From contig NZ_NASD01000002.1 of the NCBI RefSeq assembly GCF_002142155.1, positions 62,001 to 126,000 of the forward strand: DNA of 64,000 bases, given 5' to 3'. Position 1 is the first letter of the stretch. Every line of letters begins with the position of its first letter. A model generated the notes under the pieces. That model saw nothing but the letters and a program-made list of their open reading frames with translations. It ran no database searches and was not told the origin of the DNA. The stretch comes from Gilliamella apis (GTDB lineage Bacteria; Pseudomonadota; Gammaproteobacteria; Enterobacterales; Orbaceae). This document shows, in pieces, positions 36,576 to 45,989 of this stretch. A program made the position numbers and the translations under genes.

Positions 36576-38051
36576 TTAATTCGATGTAACATAACTATCT
36601 AGCGTTGACTTGACACCATTTTTCATTAATGCCAAATAATAATTTTTTAATAGCGTTTTTAATTTTTCATTTTTAGGTAAATCTGTACCAAATACTGTTT
36701 TTAACTTTAATAGTTGGTCAACTCGCTCAGCACCATCAATAGTTGTATTCACTACTTTTCGTAATTGTTCTGACATGGGATCTCTAATATCAATTATCTG
36801 ATTATTATCATCAATTCCACCTACATAACGCATCCATCCGGCTACTCCTAAAGCAAGTAATGAAAAATCAGAATTATGTTTGATATGCCAACGAATAGAA
36901 TCAAGCATGCGTTGTGGTAATTTTTGCGTTCCATCCATGGCTATTTGCCATGTTCGATGTTTTAGTGATGGATTACTAAATCTTTCAATGAGTTTTTCTG
37001 CATATTGTTGTAAATTAACCTGCGGTGGAACATTTAAAGTTGGAGCTTGTTGTTGTAGCATTAATGATAAAGTTGCCTGTTTAAAACTCTCATCTTTCAT
37101 ACAATCATTAATATGCTCATAACCAGCTAAATAACCTAAATAAGCTAAGAAAGAATGGCTACCATTTAACATTCGAAGTTTCATCTCTTCATATGGCACA
37201 ACATTATCAACAAATTCAGCACCAACTTCATTCCAATTAGGACGATCAGTAACAAAATTATCTTCAATAACCCATTGAATAAATGGTTCACAAGCTATAC
37301 CACAAGGATCAAACATACCGCCTAGTACATCTTGAATTTCATTTAATGTTTCGGCTGTCGCAGCAGGTACAATACGATCGACCATGGTACAAGGGAAAGT
37401 GGTGTTGGTTTCAATCCATTGAGCTAACTCTGGATCACGTGCATTTGCTAAGTCTAAAATCGCTTTTTTTAATACCAAACCATTTTCAGGCATATTATCA
37501 CATGATAAAGCAGTAAATGATTTTAAACCTCGTTGCATCCTTCTATATAAGGCCTCAACAATCACGCCAGGAGCTGACATAGGTTTAGTTGGCGAGATCA
37601 GATCAGATTTAATGAATTGATTATTTAAATCCAAGCCAGTACCTCCTGGTAACATACAATAACCTTTTTCTGTTACCGTCAATGAAACAATCTCGACTAC
37701 CGGATCAGCCATTTTTTCTAAAATTGTTTCTATACCATCAGTTGGAGCTAACAATGACTCTTTAACACTACCTATAATATAGGCTTGTTTAGATATTGCC
37801 CCTTTTTCTAGCACTGTATAGAGATGATCTTGTTTGCGAATATCATTGATTAACTCCTCACCTCCAACAATATTCACTTCACAAATAGCCCAATCACTAT
37901 TGCCTTTATTTAATAGGCGATCAGTAAATAATGCCTGATGCGCTCTATGAAAGGCGCCGAAACCGATATGAACAATCCGCGCTACCATTTTTTCTCGGTT
38001 ATATAGAGGCTGGTGTTCGATTGATTGGGGAGTATTTGATAAATTTAACAT
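36576..38051 (-). CDS. uxuB: Fructuronate reductase (D-mannonate oxidoreductase) UxuB
   Basis: UxuB reduces D-fructuronate to D-mannonate with NADH. The 491-residue protein belongs to the polyol/mannitol dehydrogenase family: N-terminal Rossmann start RIVHIGFGAFHRAHQALFTD, VVEIVSLTVTEKGYC, TFPCTMVDRIVPAAT, the catalytic-type KLRMLNGSHSFLAYLGYLAG, and NPSLKHRTWQIAMDGTQKLP. It aligns closely along its length with E. coli UxuB (486). An ATG four codons earlier (38063) is an alternative start; neither has a strong binding site. It diverges from uxuR, and the gap carries a CRP-like site and a UxuR-type palindrome. Confidence 0.95.
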   Translation of the reverse strand: MLNLSNTPQSIEHQPLYNREKMVARIVHIGFGAFHRAHQALFTDRLLNKGNSDWAICEVNIVGGEELINDIRKQDHLYTVLEKGAISKQAYIIGSVKESLLAPTDGIETILEKMADPVVEIVSLTVTEKGYCMLPGGTGLDLNNQFIKSDLISPTKPMSAPGVIVEALYRRMQRGLKSFTALSCDNMPENGLVLKKAILDLANARDPELAQWIETNTTFPCTMVDRIVPAATAETLNEIQDVLGGMFDPCGIACEPFIQWVIEDNFVTDRPNWNEVGAEFVDNVVPYEEMKLRMLNGSHSFLAYLGYLAGYEHINDCMKDESFKQATLSLMLQQQAPTLNVPPQVNLQQYAEKLIERFSNPSLKHRTWQIAMDGTQKLPQRMLDSIRWHIKHNSDFSLLALGVAGWMRYVGGIDDNNQIIDIRDPMSEQLRKVVNTTIDGAERVDQLLKLKTVFGTDLPKNEKLKTLLKNYYLALMKNGVKSTLDSYVTSN

Positions 38052-38142
38052 GTAACACACCATAATTAACGAGTTAACAGTATTTATTGGTTAGACATGT
38101 TTTCATTTGTTGATAAAATTTTCACCTTTATTTTTTGATTTT

Positions 38143-38158
38143 TGTGACCTATATCACG
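38143..38158. promoter_or_regulatory. CRP site in the uxuB-uxuR intergenic region
   Basis: TGTGA (38143-38147), six bases, TCACG (38154-38158) match the CRP consensus TGTGA-N6-TCACA at nine of ten positions. It lies 92 bases upstream of uxuB and about 174 bases upstream of uxuR. The uxu genes of E. coli are CRP-activated, in line with this placement. Confidence 0.7.
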
Positions 38159-38210
38159 TTTTTTGGCTTATATTATGAGGGTTTTTACAAAAAACATTAT
38201 AATTCCAATA

Positions 38211-38228
38211 ATATTGGTAAACCAATAT
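38211..38228. promoter_or_regulatory. UxuR/ExuR-type operator
   Basis: ATATTGGTAAACCAATAT is an 18-base palindrome with a two-base centre. It matches the known UxuR/ExuR consensus built around TTGGT-N2-ACCAA. It lies between the divergent uxuB and uxuR, 104 bases before the uxuR start, so it probably mediates repression of both directions, relieved by fructuronate. Confidence 0.85.
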
Positions 38229-38331
38229 AAAAACTGAAACGACTTTCTGTTATTATAGGCTTAGAGGAGTTGTAATAATTAGCGTATAATTATCTACATT
38301 AAACTTAAAAGTATTCTAAGGACTATAGATT

Positions 38332-39093
38332 ATGCCAATGGTCAATCGACTTTATCAAGAAATTGGTAATGAATTGAAATCATTATTAAAAAGTGGAACC
38401 TTTAAAATTGGTGATCGGCTTCCACCAGAAAGAGACATTGCTGAAACTTTTAATGTTAGTAGGACAGTAGTTCGTGAAGCATTAATTATGTTAGAGCTTG
38501 AAAATTTAGTTGCAGTAAAAAAAGGCTCTGGTGTTTATGTAATTGGTTTACCAGATGAAGTCTTATCTGAAAAAGATAGGAAAATTGAAGAAGAAGATTT
38601 AGGTCCATTTGAATTATTACAAGCTAGACAATTAATTGAAAGCAATATTGCCGCTTTTGCAGCCTCACAGATAGTCAAAGCAGATATTGTTGAATTAAGA
38701 GCAATATTGGAACAAGAACGGCGCACATTTGAACAAAATAAACTATATGATTACACCGCTGACGAGATGTTTCATATAACAATAGCTAGAGCTACCAAAA
38801 ATTCAGTACTTGAACGTTTATTGGCAGATCTATGGGCTAAACGATCCACAAGTAAAATGTGGGATCAGCTACAAAGTAGAATCACCGATCATAGTTATCG
38901 TAAAAAGTGGCTATATGATCACGAAAAAATTCTACAAGCATTACAGTTAAAAGATGCTATGGCTGCACGCCATGCTATGTGGCAACACTTAGAAAATGTT
39001 AAACAAACATTAATGACAGTTTCTGACAGTGAAGATCCAAATTTTGATGGTTATTTATTTGACTCTATTCCGGTCACTATTGTTAACCAATAG
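38332..39093 (+). CDS. uxuR: GntR-family (FadR subfamily) repressor UxuR
   Basis: UxuR represses hexuronate genes and is released by fructuronate. The 253-residue protein has an N-terminal winged helix (GDRLPPERDIAETFNVSRTVVREALIMLE, residues 26-54) and a C-terminal FCD ligand domain beginning about residue 90 with PFELLQARQLIESNIAAFAA. Metal/ligand residues lie in MFHITIARATKNSVLERL and ARHAMWQHLENVKQ. It keeps the UxuR-specific ending NFDGYLFDSIP. It is divergent from uxuB and 75 bases upstream of uxuA on the same strand, so it may be co-transcribed with uxuA. Confidence 0.92.
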   Translation: MPMVNRLYQEIGNELKSLLKSGTFKIGDRLPPERDIAETFNVSRTVVREALIMLELENLVAVKKGSGVYVIGLPDEVLSEKDRKIEEEDLGPFELLQARQLIESNIAAFAASQIVKADIVELRAILEQERRTFEQNKLYDYTADEMFHITIARATKNSVLERLLADLWAKRSTSKMWDQLQSRITDHSYRKKWLYDHEKILQALQLKDAMAARHAMWQHLENVKQTLMTVSDSEDPNFDGYLFDSIPVTIVNQ

Positions 39094-39168
39094 CGGCAAA
39101 TATGCATTGTTAATGGATCTTCCTTTAGGAATGACTTATTAAATAAAGAATCATTAAGGAGATTTTTG

Positions 39169-40350
39169 ATGGAACAAACAATGCGTTGGTATGGACCTAG
39201 CGACCCAGTATCATTGGATGATATCAGACAATCCGGAGCTACCGGAATTGTTACAGCATTACACCATATACCTAACGGTGAAATATGGACTATTGATGAA
39301 ATTCAAAAACGAAAAAAAATAATCGAAGATAAGGGCCTCGTTTGGTCTGTTGTCGAAAGTATTCCGGTTCATGAAGAGATAAAAACCCATTCAGGTAATG
39401 TTGAACAACATATTGCTAATTATCAACAATCTATTCGTAATTTAGCCGCTTGTGGTATTGATACGGTTTGCTATAATTTTATGCCGGTATTAGACTGGAC
39501 TCGTACCGATCTTGGTTATCAATTACCGGATGGTTCAAGAGCCCTGCGCTTTGATCAAATTGCCTTTGCAGCATTTGATATTCATATTTTACAACGACCT
39601 AATGCCGAAAAAGATTATAGTCAAGAAGATGTCCATTCAGCAAAAAACTACTTTGAACAAATGACACAAGCCGATAAAGATAAATTGGTAGCAAACATTA
39701 TTGCTGGTTTACCTGGCGCTGAAGAAGGTTATTCACTTGATCAGTTTCGAGCTCATCTTGCAACTTATGATGGTATTGATAAAGCTAAATTACGCGAAAA
39801 CTATGCTTATTTTTTAAAAGCTATTGTACCTGTTGCAGAAGAAGTTGGAGTTGTATTAACTGTTCATCCAGATGATCCTCCTAGACCGATTTTAGGTTTA
39901 CCTCGCATTGTTTCAACGATTGAAGATATGCAATGGATAAAAGAGACTGTTGATAGTATCCATAATGGTTTTTGCTTTTGTACTGGCTCTTATGGTGTTC
40001 GTAGTGATAATGATTTAGTTACTATGGCTGAAAAATTTGCCGATCGAGTTTATTTTATTCACCTACGCGCAACAGTACGTGAAGATAATCCATTATCTTT
40101 CCACGAAGGTGATCACCTAGCTGGGGACGTTGATATGTATGGCGTAATAAAGGTACTTATTGCGGAAGAAGAACGTCGCAAAAAAGCTGGTATAAACCGT
40201 TTAATACCCGTTCGTCCAGATCATGGCCACCAGATGCTTGATGACCTTAAAAAGAAAACTAATCCAGGTTATTCTGCAATAGGACGCTTAAGAGGCTTAG
40301 CTGAAATCCGTGGTGTTGAATACGCAATTAGACGCGCATTTTTCGAATAA
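39169..40350 (+). CDS. uxuA: Mannonate dehydratase UxuA
   Basis: UxuA dehydrates D-mannonate to 2-keto-3-deoxygluconate. The 393-residue product matches E. coli UxuA (394), with [37 protein letters not shown], the metal-site regions [18 protein letters not shown] and [14 protein letters not shown], and [15 protein letters not shown] is seven bases before the ATG; a TTG one codon earlier is not preferred. With UxuB and GntP it makes a short fructuronate-to-KDG pathway. Uronate isomerase (uxaC), KDG kinase and aldolase are not in this window. A strong terminator follows. Confidence 0.96.
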   Translation: MEQTMRWYGPSDPVSLDDIRQSGATGIVTALHHIPNGEIWTIDEIQKRKKIIEDKGLVWSVVESIPVHEEIKTHSGNVEQHIANYQQSIRNLAACGIDTVCYNFMPVLDWTRTDLGYQLPDGSRALRFDQIAFAAFDIHILQRPNAEKDYSQEDVHSAKNYFEQMTQADKDKLVANIIAGLPGAEEGYSLDQFRAHLATYDGIDKAKLRENYAYFLKAIVPVAEEVGVVLTVHPDDPPRPILGLPRIVSTIEDMQWIKETVDSIHNGFCFCTGSYGVRSDNDLVTMAEKFADRVYFIHLRATVREDNPLSFHEGDHLAGDVDMYGVIKVLIAEEERRKKAGINRLIPVRPDHGHQMLDDLKKKTNPGYSAIGRLRGLAEIRGVEYAIRRAFFE

Positions 40351-40375
40351 AAAATAATTTATCTGTTCTGTATTG

Positions 40376-40400
40376 AAAGCCCATGATTATGGGCTTTTTT
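40376..40400 (+). terminator. Rho-independent terminator of uxuA
   Basis: AAAGCCCAT (40376-40384) and ATGGGCTTT (40389-40397) form a perfect 9-bp stem with a four-base loop, ending in a run of six T. It starts 26 bases after the uxuA stop. Confidence 0.92.
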
Positions 40401-40954
40401 ATTTTCTAAATTTACATATAAAAATAGCGTGATATACACGCTATTTTCCTTATATAGTTAGGATGTTTTTACTATAAATAATTCTTAAAAAGAATTATTA
40501 TTGATATCTACTACTTAAAACACTTTTAAATCAAATTAAAGAATAAAATTTGCAACCTAATTTCTTAGTTTATAGGTATTTTCTATTATTTAAGGTTGAT
40601 TAATAAAGTCTATACTACAATTGGCAAACCAAATATACCACTAATTTTAAACAACATATTATAATTATTTACCAAAAATGTGATATTTGTCACACCAATT
40701 TGTATAATTGGTATAATAAATTTACATAACAAAAAGATCAACCTGTTTAAATTAATAGTTAAATAGACTAAACAAGAATACCTAATAAAAGCAGTAAATA
40801 TTTTTGTTTTTGTAATCGATATTACAAAAAATGCTATTAAATGATTGTGGTTTTGACATAATTTATACTTAACCGCTATACTTAAGGGGATATTTTCTAC
40901 ATCTATATCGTTAAGCAGTTTTTTAATAAGCAGTTTAAACATAAGGGGTGTAAT
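40401..40954. other. AT-rich intergenic region with a strong promoter
   Basis: The 604-base gap between uxuA and the DUF3597 gene holds the uxuA terminator, a 7-bp inverted repeat (ACCAATT at 40694-40700, AATTGGT at 40706-40712) and a promoter at 40853-40882. An open frame on the minus strand (40610-40942) has no binding site, is dominated by Ile, Leu, Asn and Lys as expected from AT-rich DNA, and overlaps the promoter; I do not call it a gene. No RNA gene is recognisable. Confidence 0.6.
40853..40882 (+). promoter_or_regulatory. Sigma-70 promoter upstream of the DUF3597 gene
   Basis: TTGACA (40853-40858, perfect -35) and TATACT (40877-40882, -10 with one mismatch) are 18 bases apart. The promoter ends 72 bases before the start codon at 40955, so a 5' leader of about 65 bases is expected. 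This is the clearest consensus promoter I noticed in the window. Confidence 0.8.
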
Positions 40955-41419
40955 ATGGGTATCTTAAATAATATTTTTTCAAAAATATTTCCAAACGCAC
41001 AAGCCGCTGTAGGTCATGCTAAAGATGCAGTGAAAGAGCAAGTTGATAAAATCACTGACACAGTAAAAGACAAAACTTCAGATAATACTTCAAGTAATAA
41101 CACAAATAATAGTAATTCCGATCAAAATCAACAAAACACATCGGACAACAAAGCGCCGATATCTGAGATCGATGTCATGTCAATTTTGGATAATTTGGCT
41201 AAAAAATTCCCAGAAAAACTTAATTGGAAAACATCTATTGTTGATTTATTGAAATTATTAGGTATCGATAGTAGTTTAGATGCACGTAAAAAACTCGCCA
41301 CCGAACTTAATTATACCGGCAGTACTGACGATACCGCATCGATGAATACATGGTTAATAAAAGAAGTAATGAAGAAAATAGCTGAAAAAGGTGGTAATGT
41401 TTCTCATTTATTTTCTTAA
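40955..41419 (+). CDS. DUF3597 family protein
   Basis: The product is a 154-residue protein of unknown function. Residues 1-40 form an amphipathic helix region (GILNNIFSKIFPNAQAAVGH, then DAVKEQVDKI), residues 45-68 are a low-complexity Ser/Asn/Gln/Asp linker, and residues 70-154 form the conserved DUF3597 core: IDVMSILDNLAKKFPEKLNW, KTSIVDLLKLLGIDSSLDAR, KKLATELNYTG, then MNTWLIKEVMKKIAEKGG. It has its own strong promoter and terminator, so it is expressed alone. GGGG lies seven bases before the ATG. The core is also found as a fusion partner in LysM/peptidoglycan-type proteins in some bacteria, but no activity is established. Confidence 0.87.
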   Translation: MGILNNIFSKIFPNAQAAVGHAKDAVKEQVDKITDTVKDKTSDNTSSNNTNNSNSDQNQQNTSDNKAPISEIDVMSILDNLAKKFPEKLNWKTSIVDLLKLLGIDSSLDARKKLATELNYTGSTDDTASMNTWLIKEVMKKIAEKGGNVSHLFS

Positions 41420-41442
41420 TCAGAATTGATACGTGATTTGTT

Positions 41443-41471
41443 ATCCACCTGTTTATCAGGTGGATTTTTTT
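41443..41471 (+). terminator. Rho-independent terminator after the DUF3597 gene
   Basis: ATCCACCTG (41443-41451) and CAGGTGGAT (41457-41465) form a perfect 9-bp stem with a five-base loop, followed by seven T. It starts 24 bases after the stop codon and faces the convergent pth gene. Confidence 0.93.
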
Positions 41472-41508
41472 ATAGTCAATTAATTAAAACACGCTATTGT
41501 TAACAACT

Positions 41509-42093
41509 TTAAGCTTTAAATGCATGCAAACGATTCATCGCACTTTCTATTCCATTTGTTAATAAAATATTAGTACAATAGACTGATTCATCAATAGCTT
41601 TATCAATTAATTCTTGTTCTGGTTTAGAGGGTTTATTTAAGACATAACCAACTACTTTATTTTTATCTCCTGGATGGCCAATTCCAATTCTCAACCGATA
41701 AAAATTCAGATTATTACCAAGTTTACTGGCAATATCTTTTAAGCCATTATGGCCACCATGACTACCGCCAAATTTTAATTTGGCAATCCCTGGATTAAGA
41801 TCTAACTCATCATGAGCAATTAATATCTCATCAGGCTTAATTTGATAAAAAGAAGCCATTGCTTGCACTGCTTTACCACTTAAATTCATAAAGGTAGTTG
41901 GTACTAACAAACGAACATCATGCCCATTGATGTTAATTCGAGAACTATATCCAAAAAATTTAGGATCATTTTTTAATGGTTGATTATAACGTTCAGCAAG
42001 TAAATCAACATACCAAGCTCCCGCATTATGGCGAGTTGCGGCATATTCATTACCCGGATTGGCTAACCCTACAATTAGTTTGATTGTTGACAT
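41509..42093 (-). CDS. pth: Peptidyl-tRNA hydrolase Pth
   Basis: Pth releases tRNA from peptidyl-tRNAs that drop off ribosomes; it is essential in E. coli. The 194-residue protein has the family start [20 protein letters not shown] with the catalytic His (in TRHNAG, about residue 22), [26 protein letters not shown] with the catalytic Asp, and [15 protein letters not shown]. Length equals E. coli Pth (194). It lies 77 bases downstream of prs on the same strand, separated by a terminator. Confidence 0.96.
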   Translation of the reverse strand: MSTIKLIVGLANPGNEYAATRHNAGAWYVDLLAERYNQPLKNDPKFFGYSSRININGHDVRLLVPTTFMNLSGKAVQAMASFYQIKPDEILIAHDELDLNPGIAKLKFGGSHGGHNGLKDIASKLGNNLNFYRLRIGIGHPGDKNKVVGYVLNKPSKPEQELIDKAIDESVYCTNILLTNGIESAMNRLHAFKA

Positions 42094-42125
42094 AATAGTT
42101 TAATCGTTAATTATCCTGTTATTAC

Positions 42126-42146
42126 AAAAAAGCCCCTAATAGGGGC
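42126..42146 (-). terminator. Rho-independent terminator of prs
   Basis: On the minus strand GCCCCT and AGGGGC form a 6-bp GC-rich stem with a three-base loop (42132-42146), followed by six T (42126-42131). It lies between prs and pth and should limit read-through into pth. Confidence 0.85.
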
Positions 42147-42170
42147 ATTTATCTAATTCAGAAGAAAAGA

Positions 42171-43118
42171 TTATTGATGGAACATTGCTGAAATCGATTC
42201 TTCGTTACTAATACGTCGAATTGCTTCAGCAAGCATACCTGATAATGTAAGTTGACGCACATTTTTCAATGCTTTAACTTCCGCAGTTAATGGAATTGTG
42301 TCACAAACTACAATTTCATCAATAGCAGAGTCTTTAATGTTACTTACAGCTTTTCCTGAGAAAATTGGGTGGGTCGCATAAGCAAAGACACGTTTTGCGC
42401 CACGAGCTTTTAATGCATCAGCCGCTTTACAAAGTGTTCCTGCCGTATCGATCATGTCATCAACTAAAATACAATCTCTATCAGCAACATCACCGATAAT
42501 ATTCATCACTTCTGCTTCGTTAGCACGTTGACGACGTTTATCGATAATAGCCATATCAGTGTCATTTAAAAGTTTAGCTATCGCACGTGCACGAACCACA
42601 CCACCAATATCCGGAGATACCACGATTGGGCGTTCAAAATCACGTTGTAACATATCTTCTAAAATAACAGGGCTACCAAACACATTATCAACGGGTACAT
42701 CAAAGAAGCCTTGAATCTGTTCAGCATGAAGATCAACGGTTAAAACCCTATCAACACCTACAGTCGATAAAAAGTCAGCAACAACTTTGGCTGTAATAGG
42801 CACACGGGCTGAACGTACGCGACGATCTTGTCTTGCATAACCAAAATAAGGAATAACAGCAGTAATACGACCAGCAGATGCTCGACGCATCGCATCAATC
42901 ATCACTAATAATTCCATTAAATTGTCATTGGTAGGCGCACAAGTTGATTGGATAATAAAAACATCTTCACCACGGACATTTTCATTAATTTGGACATTTA
43001 CTTCACCGTCACTAAAACGGCTAACAATAATATCACCAAGAGAAGTATAAAGACGATTAGCTATACGTTTTGCTAGTTCGGGTGTGGCGTTACCAGCAAA
43101 AAGCTTCATATCAGGCAC
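42171..43118 (-). CDS. prs: Ribose-phosphate pyrophosphokinase Prs
   Basis: Prs makes phosphoribosyl pyrophosphate (PRPP) from ribose-5-phosphate and ATP for nucleotide, His and Trp synthesis. The 315-residue product is nearly the same as E. coli Prs (315), with [36 protein letters not shown], the flexible loop [33 protein letters not shown] and the PRPP loop [14 protein letters not shown]. It starts at GTG (the usual PDMKLF start). In E. coli ispE and lolB precede it; here the upstream gene is the divergent trmB. Confidence 0.97.
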   Translation of the reverse strand: MPDMKLFAGNATPELAKRIANRLYTSLGDIIVSRFSDGEVNVQINENVRGEDVFIIQSTCAPTNDNLMELLVMIDAMRRASAGRITAVIPYFGYARQDRRVRSARVPITAKVVADFLSTVGVDRVLTVDLHAEQIQGFFDVPVDNVFGSPVILEDMLQRDFERPIVVSPDIGGVVRARAIAKLLNDTDMAIIDKRRQRANEAEVMNIIGDVADRDCILVDDMIDTAGTLCKAADALKARGAKRVFAYATHPIFSGKAVSNIKDSAIDEIVVCDTIPLTAEVKALKNVRQLTLSGMLAEAIRRISNEESISAMFHQ

Positions 43119-43377
43119 GAGAAATCCTCAAGCATGTAATCATGATTACATAAAACGTAATCGGTTAAATCGGGATCACAATTATATAATCATTTGCAGA
43201 TTATGCTCAACCACATTATAAAAATTTATTAAAAATATTTTACATTCATCACATTAATCTATAAAAAACTAAGTTAATAAGATGTTTTTTTGAAGTGAAT
43301 TAAAAATCAGGTAAACTACTATATAGCTAAGAGTTCAATTATCTTAATAATCTATTTAACCTAACAGCAGATACGCA

Positions 43378-44082
43378 ATGAGTGAACAATTAAACACAAA
43401 TAACCAAGTAACAGAATCTAAACGAACAATACGAAGTTTTGTATTAAGACAAGGCCGTTTAACTAAAGGACAACAACAAGCTTTAACGCATTTATGGCCT
43501 ATCTATGGTATTGAGTACAATGCTACCTTGCCAATTGTTTTTGAAGATAATAAACCAGTGGTGTTTGAAATCGGTTTTGGAATGGGCGCTTCATTAATTG
43601 AAATGGCAAAAAATGCCCCATCCAAGAACTTTTTAGGTATTGAAGTCCATAAACCGGGCATTGGAGCTTGTTTAATGGCAATTGAGGAAAATCAATTATC
43701 TAATTTAAAAGTTATGTGCCATGATGCCGTTGAAGTGTTAGAAAACATGATACCTGATAACTCATTAGATAAGGTGCAAATTTTCTTCCCCGATCCATGG
43801 CATAAAGCAAGACACAATAAACGTCGAATCATTCAACCTAATTTTGTTGCTTTAATTCATAGAAAATTAAAGACTGATGGTATTTTACATTTAGCTACCG
43901 ATTGGCAACACTATGCAGAGCATATGCTTGAAGTATTAAATCAAGCGGAGGGATTTAAAAATTTATCTGCCACTAATGACTATATTCCAAGACCTGAAGA
44001 TCGCCCTATTACCAAATTCGAAAAACGCGGTCAAAATCTGGGGCATGGTGTTTGGGATTTGCAATTTATAAAAAAACAGTGA
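43378..44082 (+). CDS. trmB: tRNA (guanine46-N7)-methyltransferase TrmB
   Basis: TrmB methylates G46 in tRNA variable loops. The 234-residue product has [14 protein letters not shown] near the N-terminus, the SAM motif [31 protein letters not shown], and the catalytic [19 protein letters not shown]. The C-terminal [23 protein letters not shown] is also typical. Length matches E. coli TrmB (239). It diverges from prs across 259 bases. nfsA follows after 15 bases, with GGAG before its start. Confidence 0.96.
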   Translation: MSEQLNTNNQVTESKRTIRSFVLRQGRLTKGQQQALTHLWPIYGIEYNATLPIVFEDNKPVVFEIGFGMGASLIEMAKNAPSKNFLGIEVHKPGIGACLMAIEENQLSNLKVMCHDAVEVLENMIPDNSLDKVQIFFPDPWHKARHNKRRIIQPNFVALIHRKLKTDGILHLATDWQHYAEHMLEVLNQAEGFKNLSATNDYIPRPEDRPITKFEKRGQNLGHGVWDLQFIKKQ

Positions 44083-44097
44083 TATTAAGGAGCTGTT

Positions 44098-44823
44098 ATG
44101 CCAAATAAGACAATTGATTTAATTTGCCAGCGTCGTTCAATTCGAACTTATAAATCAACACCATTAACAAGTGAACAGATTAATGAAATTATTCAAGCAG
44201 CACAATCGGCTCCAAGTTCAAACTTTTTACAATGCGCAACCATCATTAGAATCACTGATAGTGAGAAAAGATCAGAATTAGCTCATTATTCAGGCGATCA
44301 GAGTTATATCGTTCAAGCGCCAGAGTTTTGGGTATTTTGTGCCGATTTTAACCGCCATTTTCAAATTGATGCTACTATTCCACTTGAAAAAGCCGAGCAA
44401 CTTCTAGTGGGTTGTATTGATACCACACTTATGGCTCAAAACGCGGTTATTGCAGCACAATCATTAGGTTTAGGTACGGTGTACATTGGCGGTTTACGCA
44501 ATAATATTGCTAAAGTGACCGAATTACTTGCGCTACCTAAATATGTTCTTCCTTTATTTGGACTTTGTATCGGTTATCCTGACCAAAATCCAGATCTAAA
44601 ACCAAGATTACCGAAAGAATTAGTTTTTTTTGAAAATCACTATCAACCAATCAATCACCAATTATTAGCTCAATATGATACTCAGATGCGTCAATACTAT
44701 GAGCATCGACTGACTAATCAAAAAACCAATGGTTGGAGTGATAAAATTGCAGAAACAATTAGCAAAGGGCAACGAGATTTCGTTTTAAATTATTTGCATA
44801 AACAAGGATGGATAACTAAATGA
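44098..44823 (+). CDS. nfsA: NADPH-dependent FMN nitroreductase, NfsA type
   Basis: The product is a 241-residue nitroreductase-family flavoprotein. The N-terminal ICQRRSIRTYKSTPLTSEQI and AAQSAPSSNFLQCATIIRI give the FMN-phosphate and isoalloxazine contacts of NfsA/Frp proteins, followed by GLGTVYIGGLRNN and LCIGYPDQNPDLKPRLP. Length matches E. coli NfsA (240). It reduces nitroaromatics, quinones or flavins with NADPH; the physiological substrate is unknown. The histidine phosphatase gene overlaps its stop by four bases (ATGA), so the two are translationally coupled. Confidence 0.88.
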   Translation: MPNKTIDLICQRRSIRTYKSTPLTSEQINEIIQAAQSAPSSNFLQCATIIRITDSEKRSELAHYSGDQSYIVQAPEFWVFCADFNRHFQIDATIPLEKAEQLLVGCIDTTLMAQNAVIAAQSLGLGTVYIGGLRNNIAKVTELLALPKYVLPLFGLCIGYPDQNPDLKPRLPKELVFFENHYQPINHQLLAQYDTQMRQYYEHRLTNQKTNGWSDKIAETISKGQRDFVLNYLHKQGWITK

Positions 44824-45983
44824 AAAAAGATCAATACCAATTAGATAAAGTTGTAATACTAAGTCGTCATGGAATACGCACTCCATTAGCAAACACCATA
44901 GAGTTTTTAGAAAAAGCTAGCCCATTAAAATGGCCAAGTTGGGATCATGCTTATGGTTATTTAACTACCAGAGGAGGTGTTTTAGAATCTTATTTTGGAC
45001 ATTATCTATCGCAATGGCTTGAACAACAAAACATTAGCCTTACACCGGAAAATCCTGATATATATGTTTATGCTAATAGTCTTCAAAGAACAGTTGCCAC
45101 CGCGCAATTCTTAGTTACAGGGGCTTTTGCGGGTTATGATATCCCGGTTAACCACAAATATACCATTGAAAAAATGGACCCTATATTTGATCCAAGTGTA
45201 CAAGATGATTCACCAGAATCTAAACAAGCATTATTAAAAGATATTGATGATGCAGATAAAGCTGAATCAATTTTCAAAAATTTAGCGCCAGCTTATGCGA
45301 TGCTATCGGATATTTTGGACTATAAAAGTTCACAATTATATGCTGAATATCAATGTGATTTTGCTGATATTCCTTATGATCTTCACTTTGTAAAAGATGA
45401 AGAACCAGAATTATTAGGGCCTCTAGCAATTGGCATTTGTGCGGTTGATGCTTTCTTATTACAGTACTATTCAGCTTTTCCTAAAGAACAAATTGCATGG
45501 GGAAAAATAACCAGCCACGAACAATGGCAACAACTTATACAAATTCGTAACCACTATATTAATTTAGTTTTTCATTCCAGATCTATAGCTCGAAAAAATA
45601 GTGCGTTATTAATTAATATGATAGATGATCTGTTACACCGAAAGAACAACAAGGTAAATTTACTCGTCGGCCATGATAGTACCATTGCTGCGCTACTTGG
45701 TGCTTTGGATTTTGCCGAATATCAACTTCCTAACCAATGTGAAAATACACCAATTGGTGGCATGGTTATATTACAACGCTATCGTAATAAGGCATCGGAA
45801 GAATACTTGTTTAAAGCTGAATACGTTTATCAAAGTTTTGAACAACTTTACACCGCCCAACCACTTGATATTAATAATCCACCACAGCATTACCAACTTC
45901 AACTAAAAAATGCAGTAGCAAATAGTGATGGTTTTTATCAGTGGCAAGAGTTTGAAACCCGCCTAAAAGAATTTAAAAAATAA
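44820..45983 (+). CDS. Histidine acid phosphatase (glucose-1-phosphatase/phytase-like), apparently cytoplasmic
   Basis: This 387-residue protein belongs to histidine phosphatase clade 2. The phosphate-binding motif RHGIRTP starts at residue 16, and the proton-donor HD pair is at 285-286 in LVGHDSTIAALLGAL. YANSLQRTVATAQFL supplies another active-site arginine. Agp and AppA relatives are periplasmic with a signal peptide of about 22 residues. Here the catalytic motif begins at residue 16 after a short hydrophilic start (MKKDQYQLDKVVIL), so no signal peptide is visible and the protein is probably cytosolic. The start overlaps nfsA by four bases, leaving no room for an upstream signal sequence in that frame. 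The substrate is unknown; a sugar phosphate is a guess. Confidence 0.87.
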   Translation: MKKDQYQLDKVVILSRHGIRTPLANTIEFLEKASPLKWPSWDHAYGYLTTRGGVLESYFGHYLSQWLEQQNISLTPENPDIYVYANSLQRTVATAQFLVTGAFAGYDIPVNHKYTIEKMDPIFDPSVQDDSPESKQALLKDIDDADKAESIFKNLAPAYAMLSDILDYKSSQLYAEYQCDFADIPYDLHFVKDEEPELLGPLAIGICAVDAFLLQYYSAFPKEQIAWGKITSHEQWQQLIQIRNHYINLVFHSRSIARKNSALLINMIDDLLHRKNNKVNLLVGHDSTIAALLGALDFAEYQLPNQCENTPIGGMVILQRYRNKASEEYLFKAEYVYQSFEQLYTAQPLDINNPPQHYQLQLKNAVANSDGFYQWQEFETRLKEFKK

Positions 45984-45989
45984 ATAAAT

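Noticed and set aside
40610-40942. 110-codon open frame on the minus strand between uxuA and the DUF3597 gene
   Set aside because: No ribosome binding site, composition expected of random AT-rich DNA, no recognisable family, and it overlaps the clear promoter at 40853-40882.
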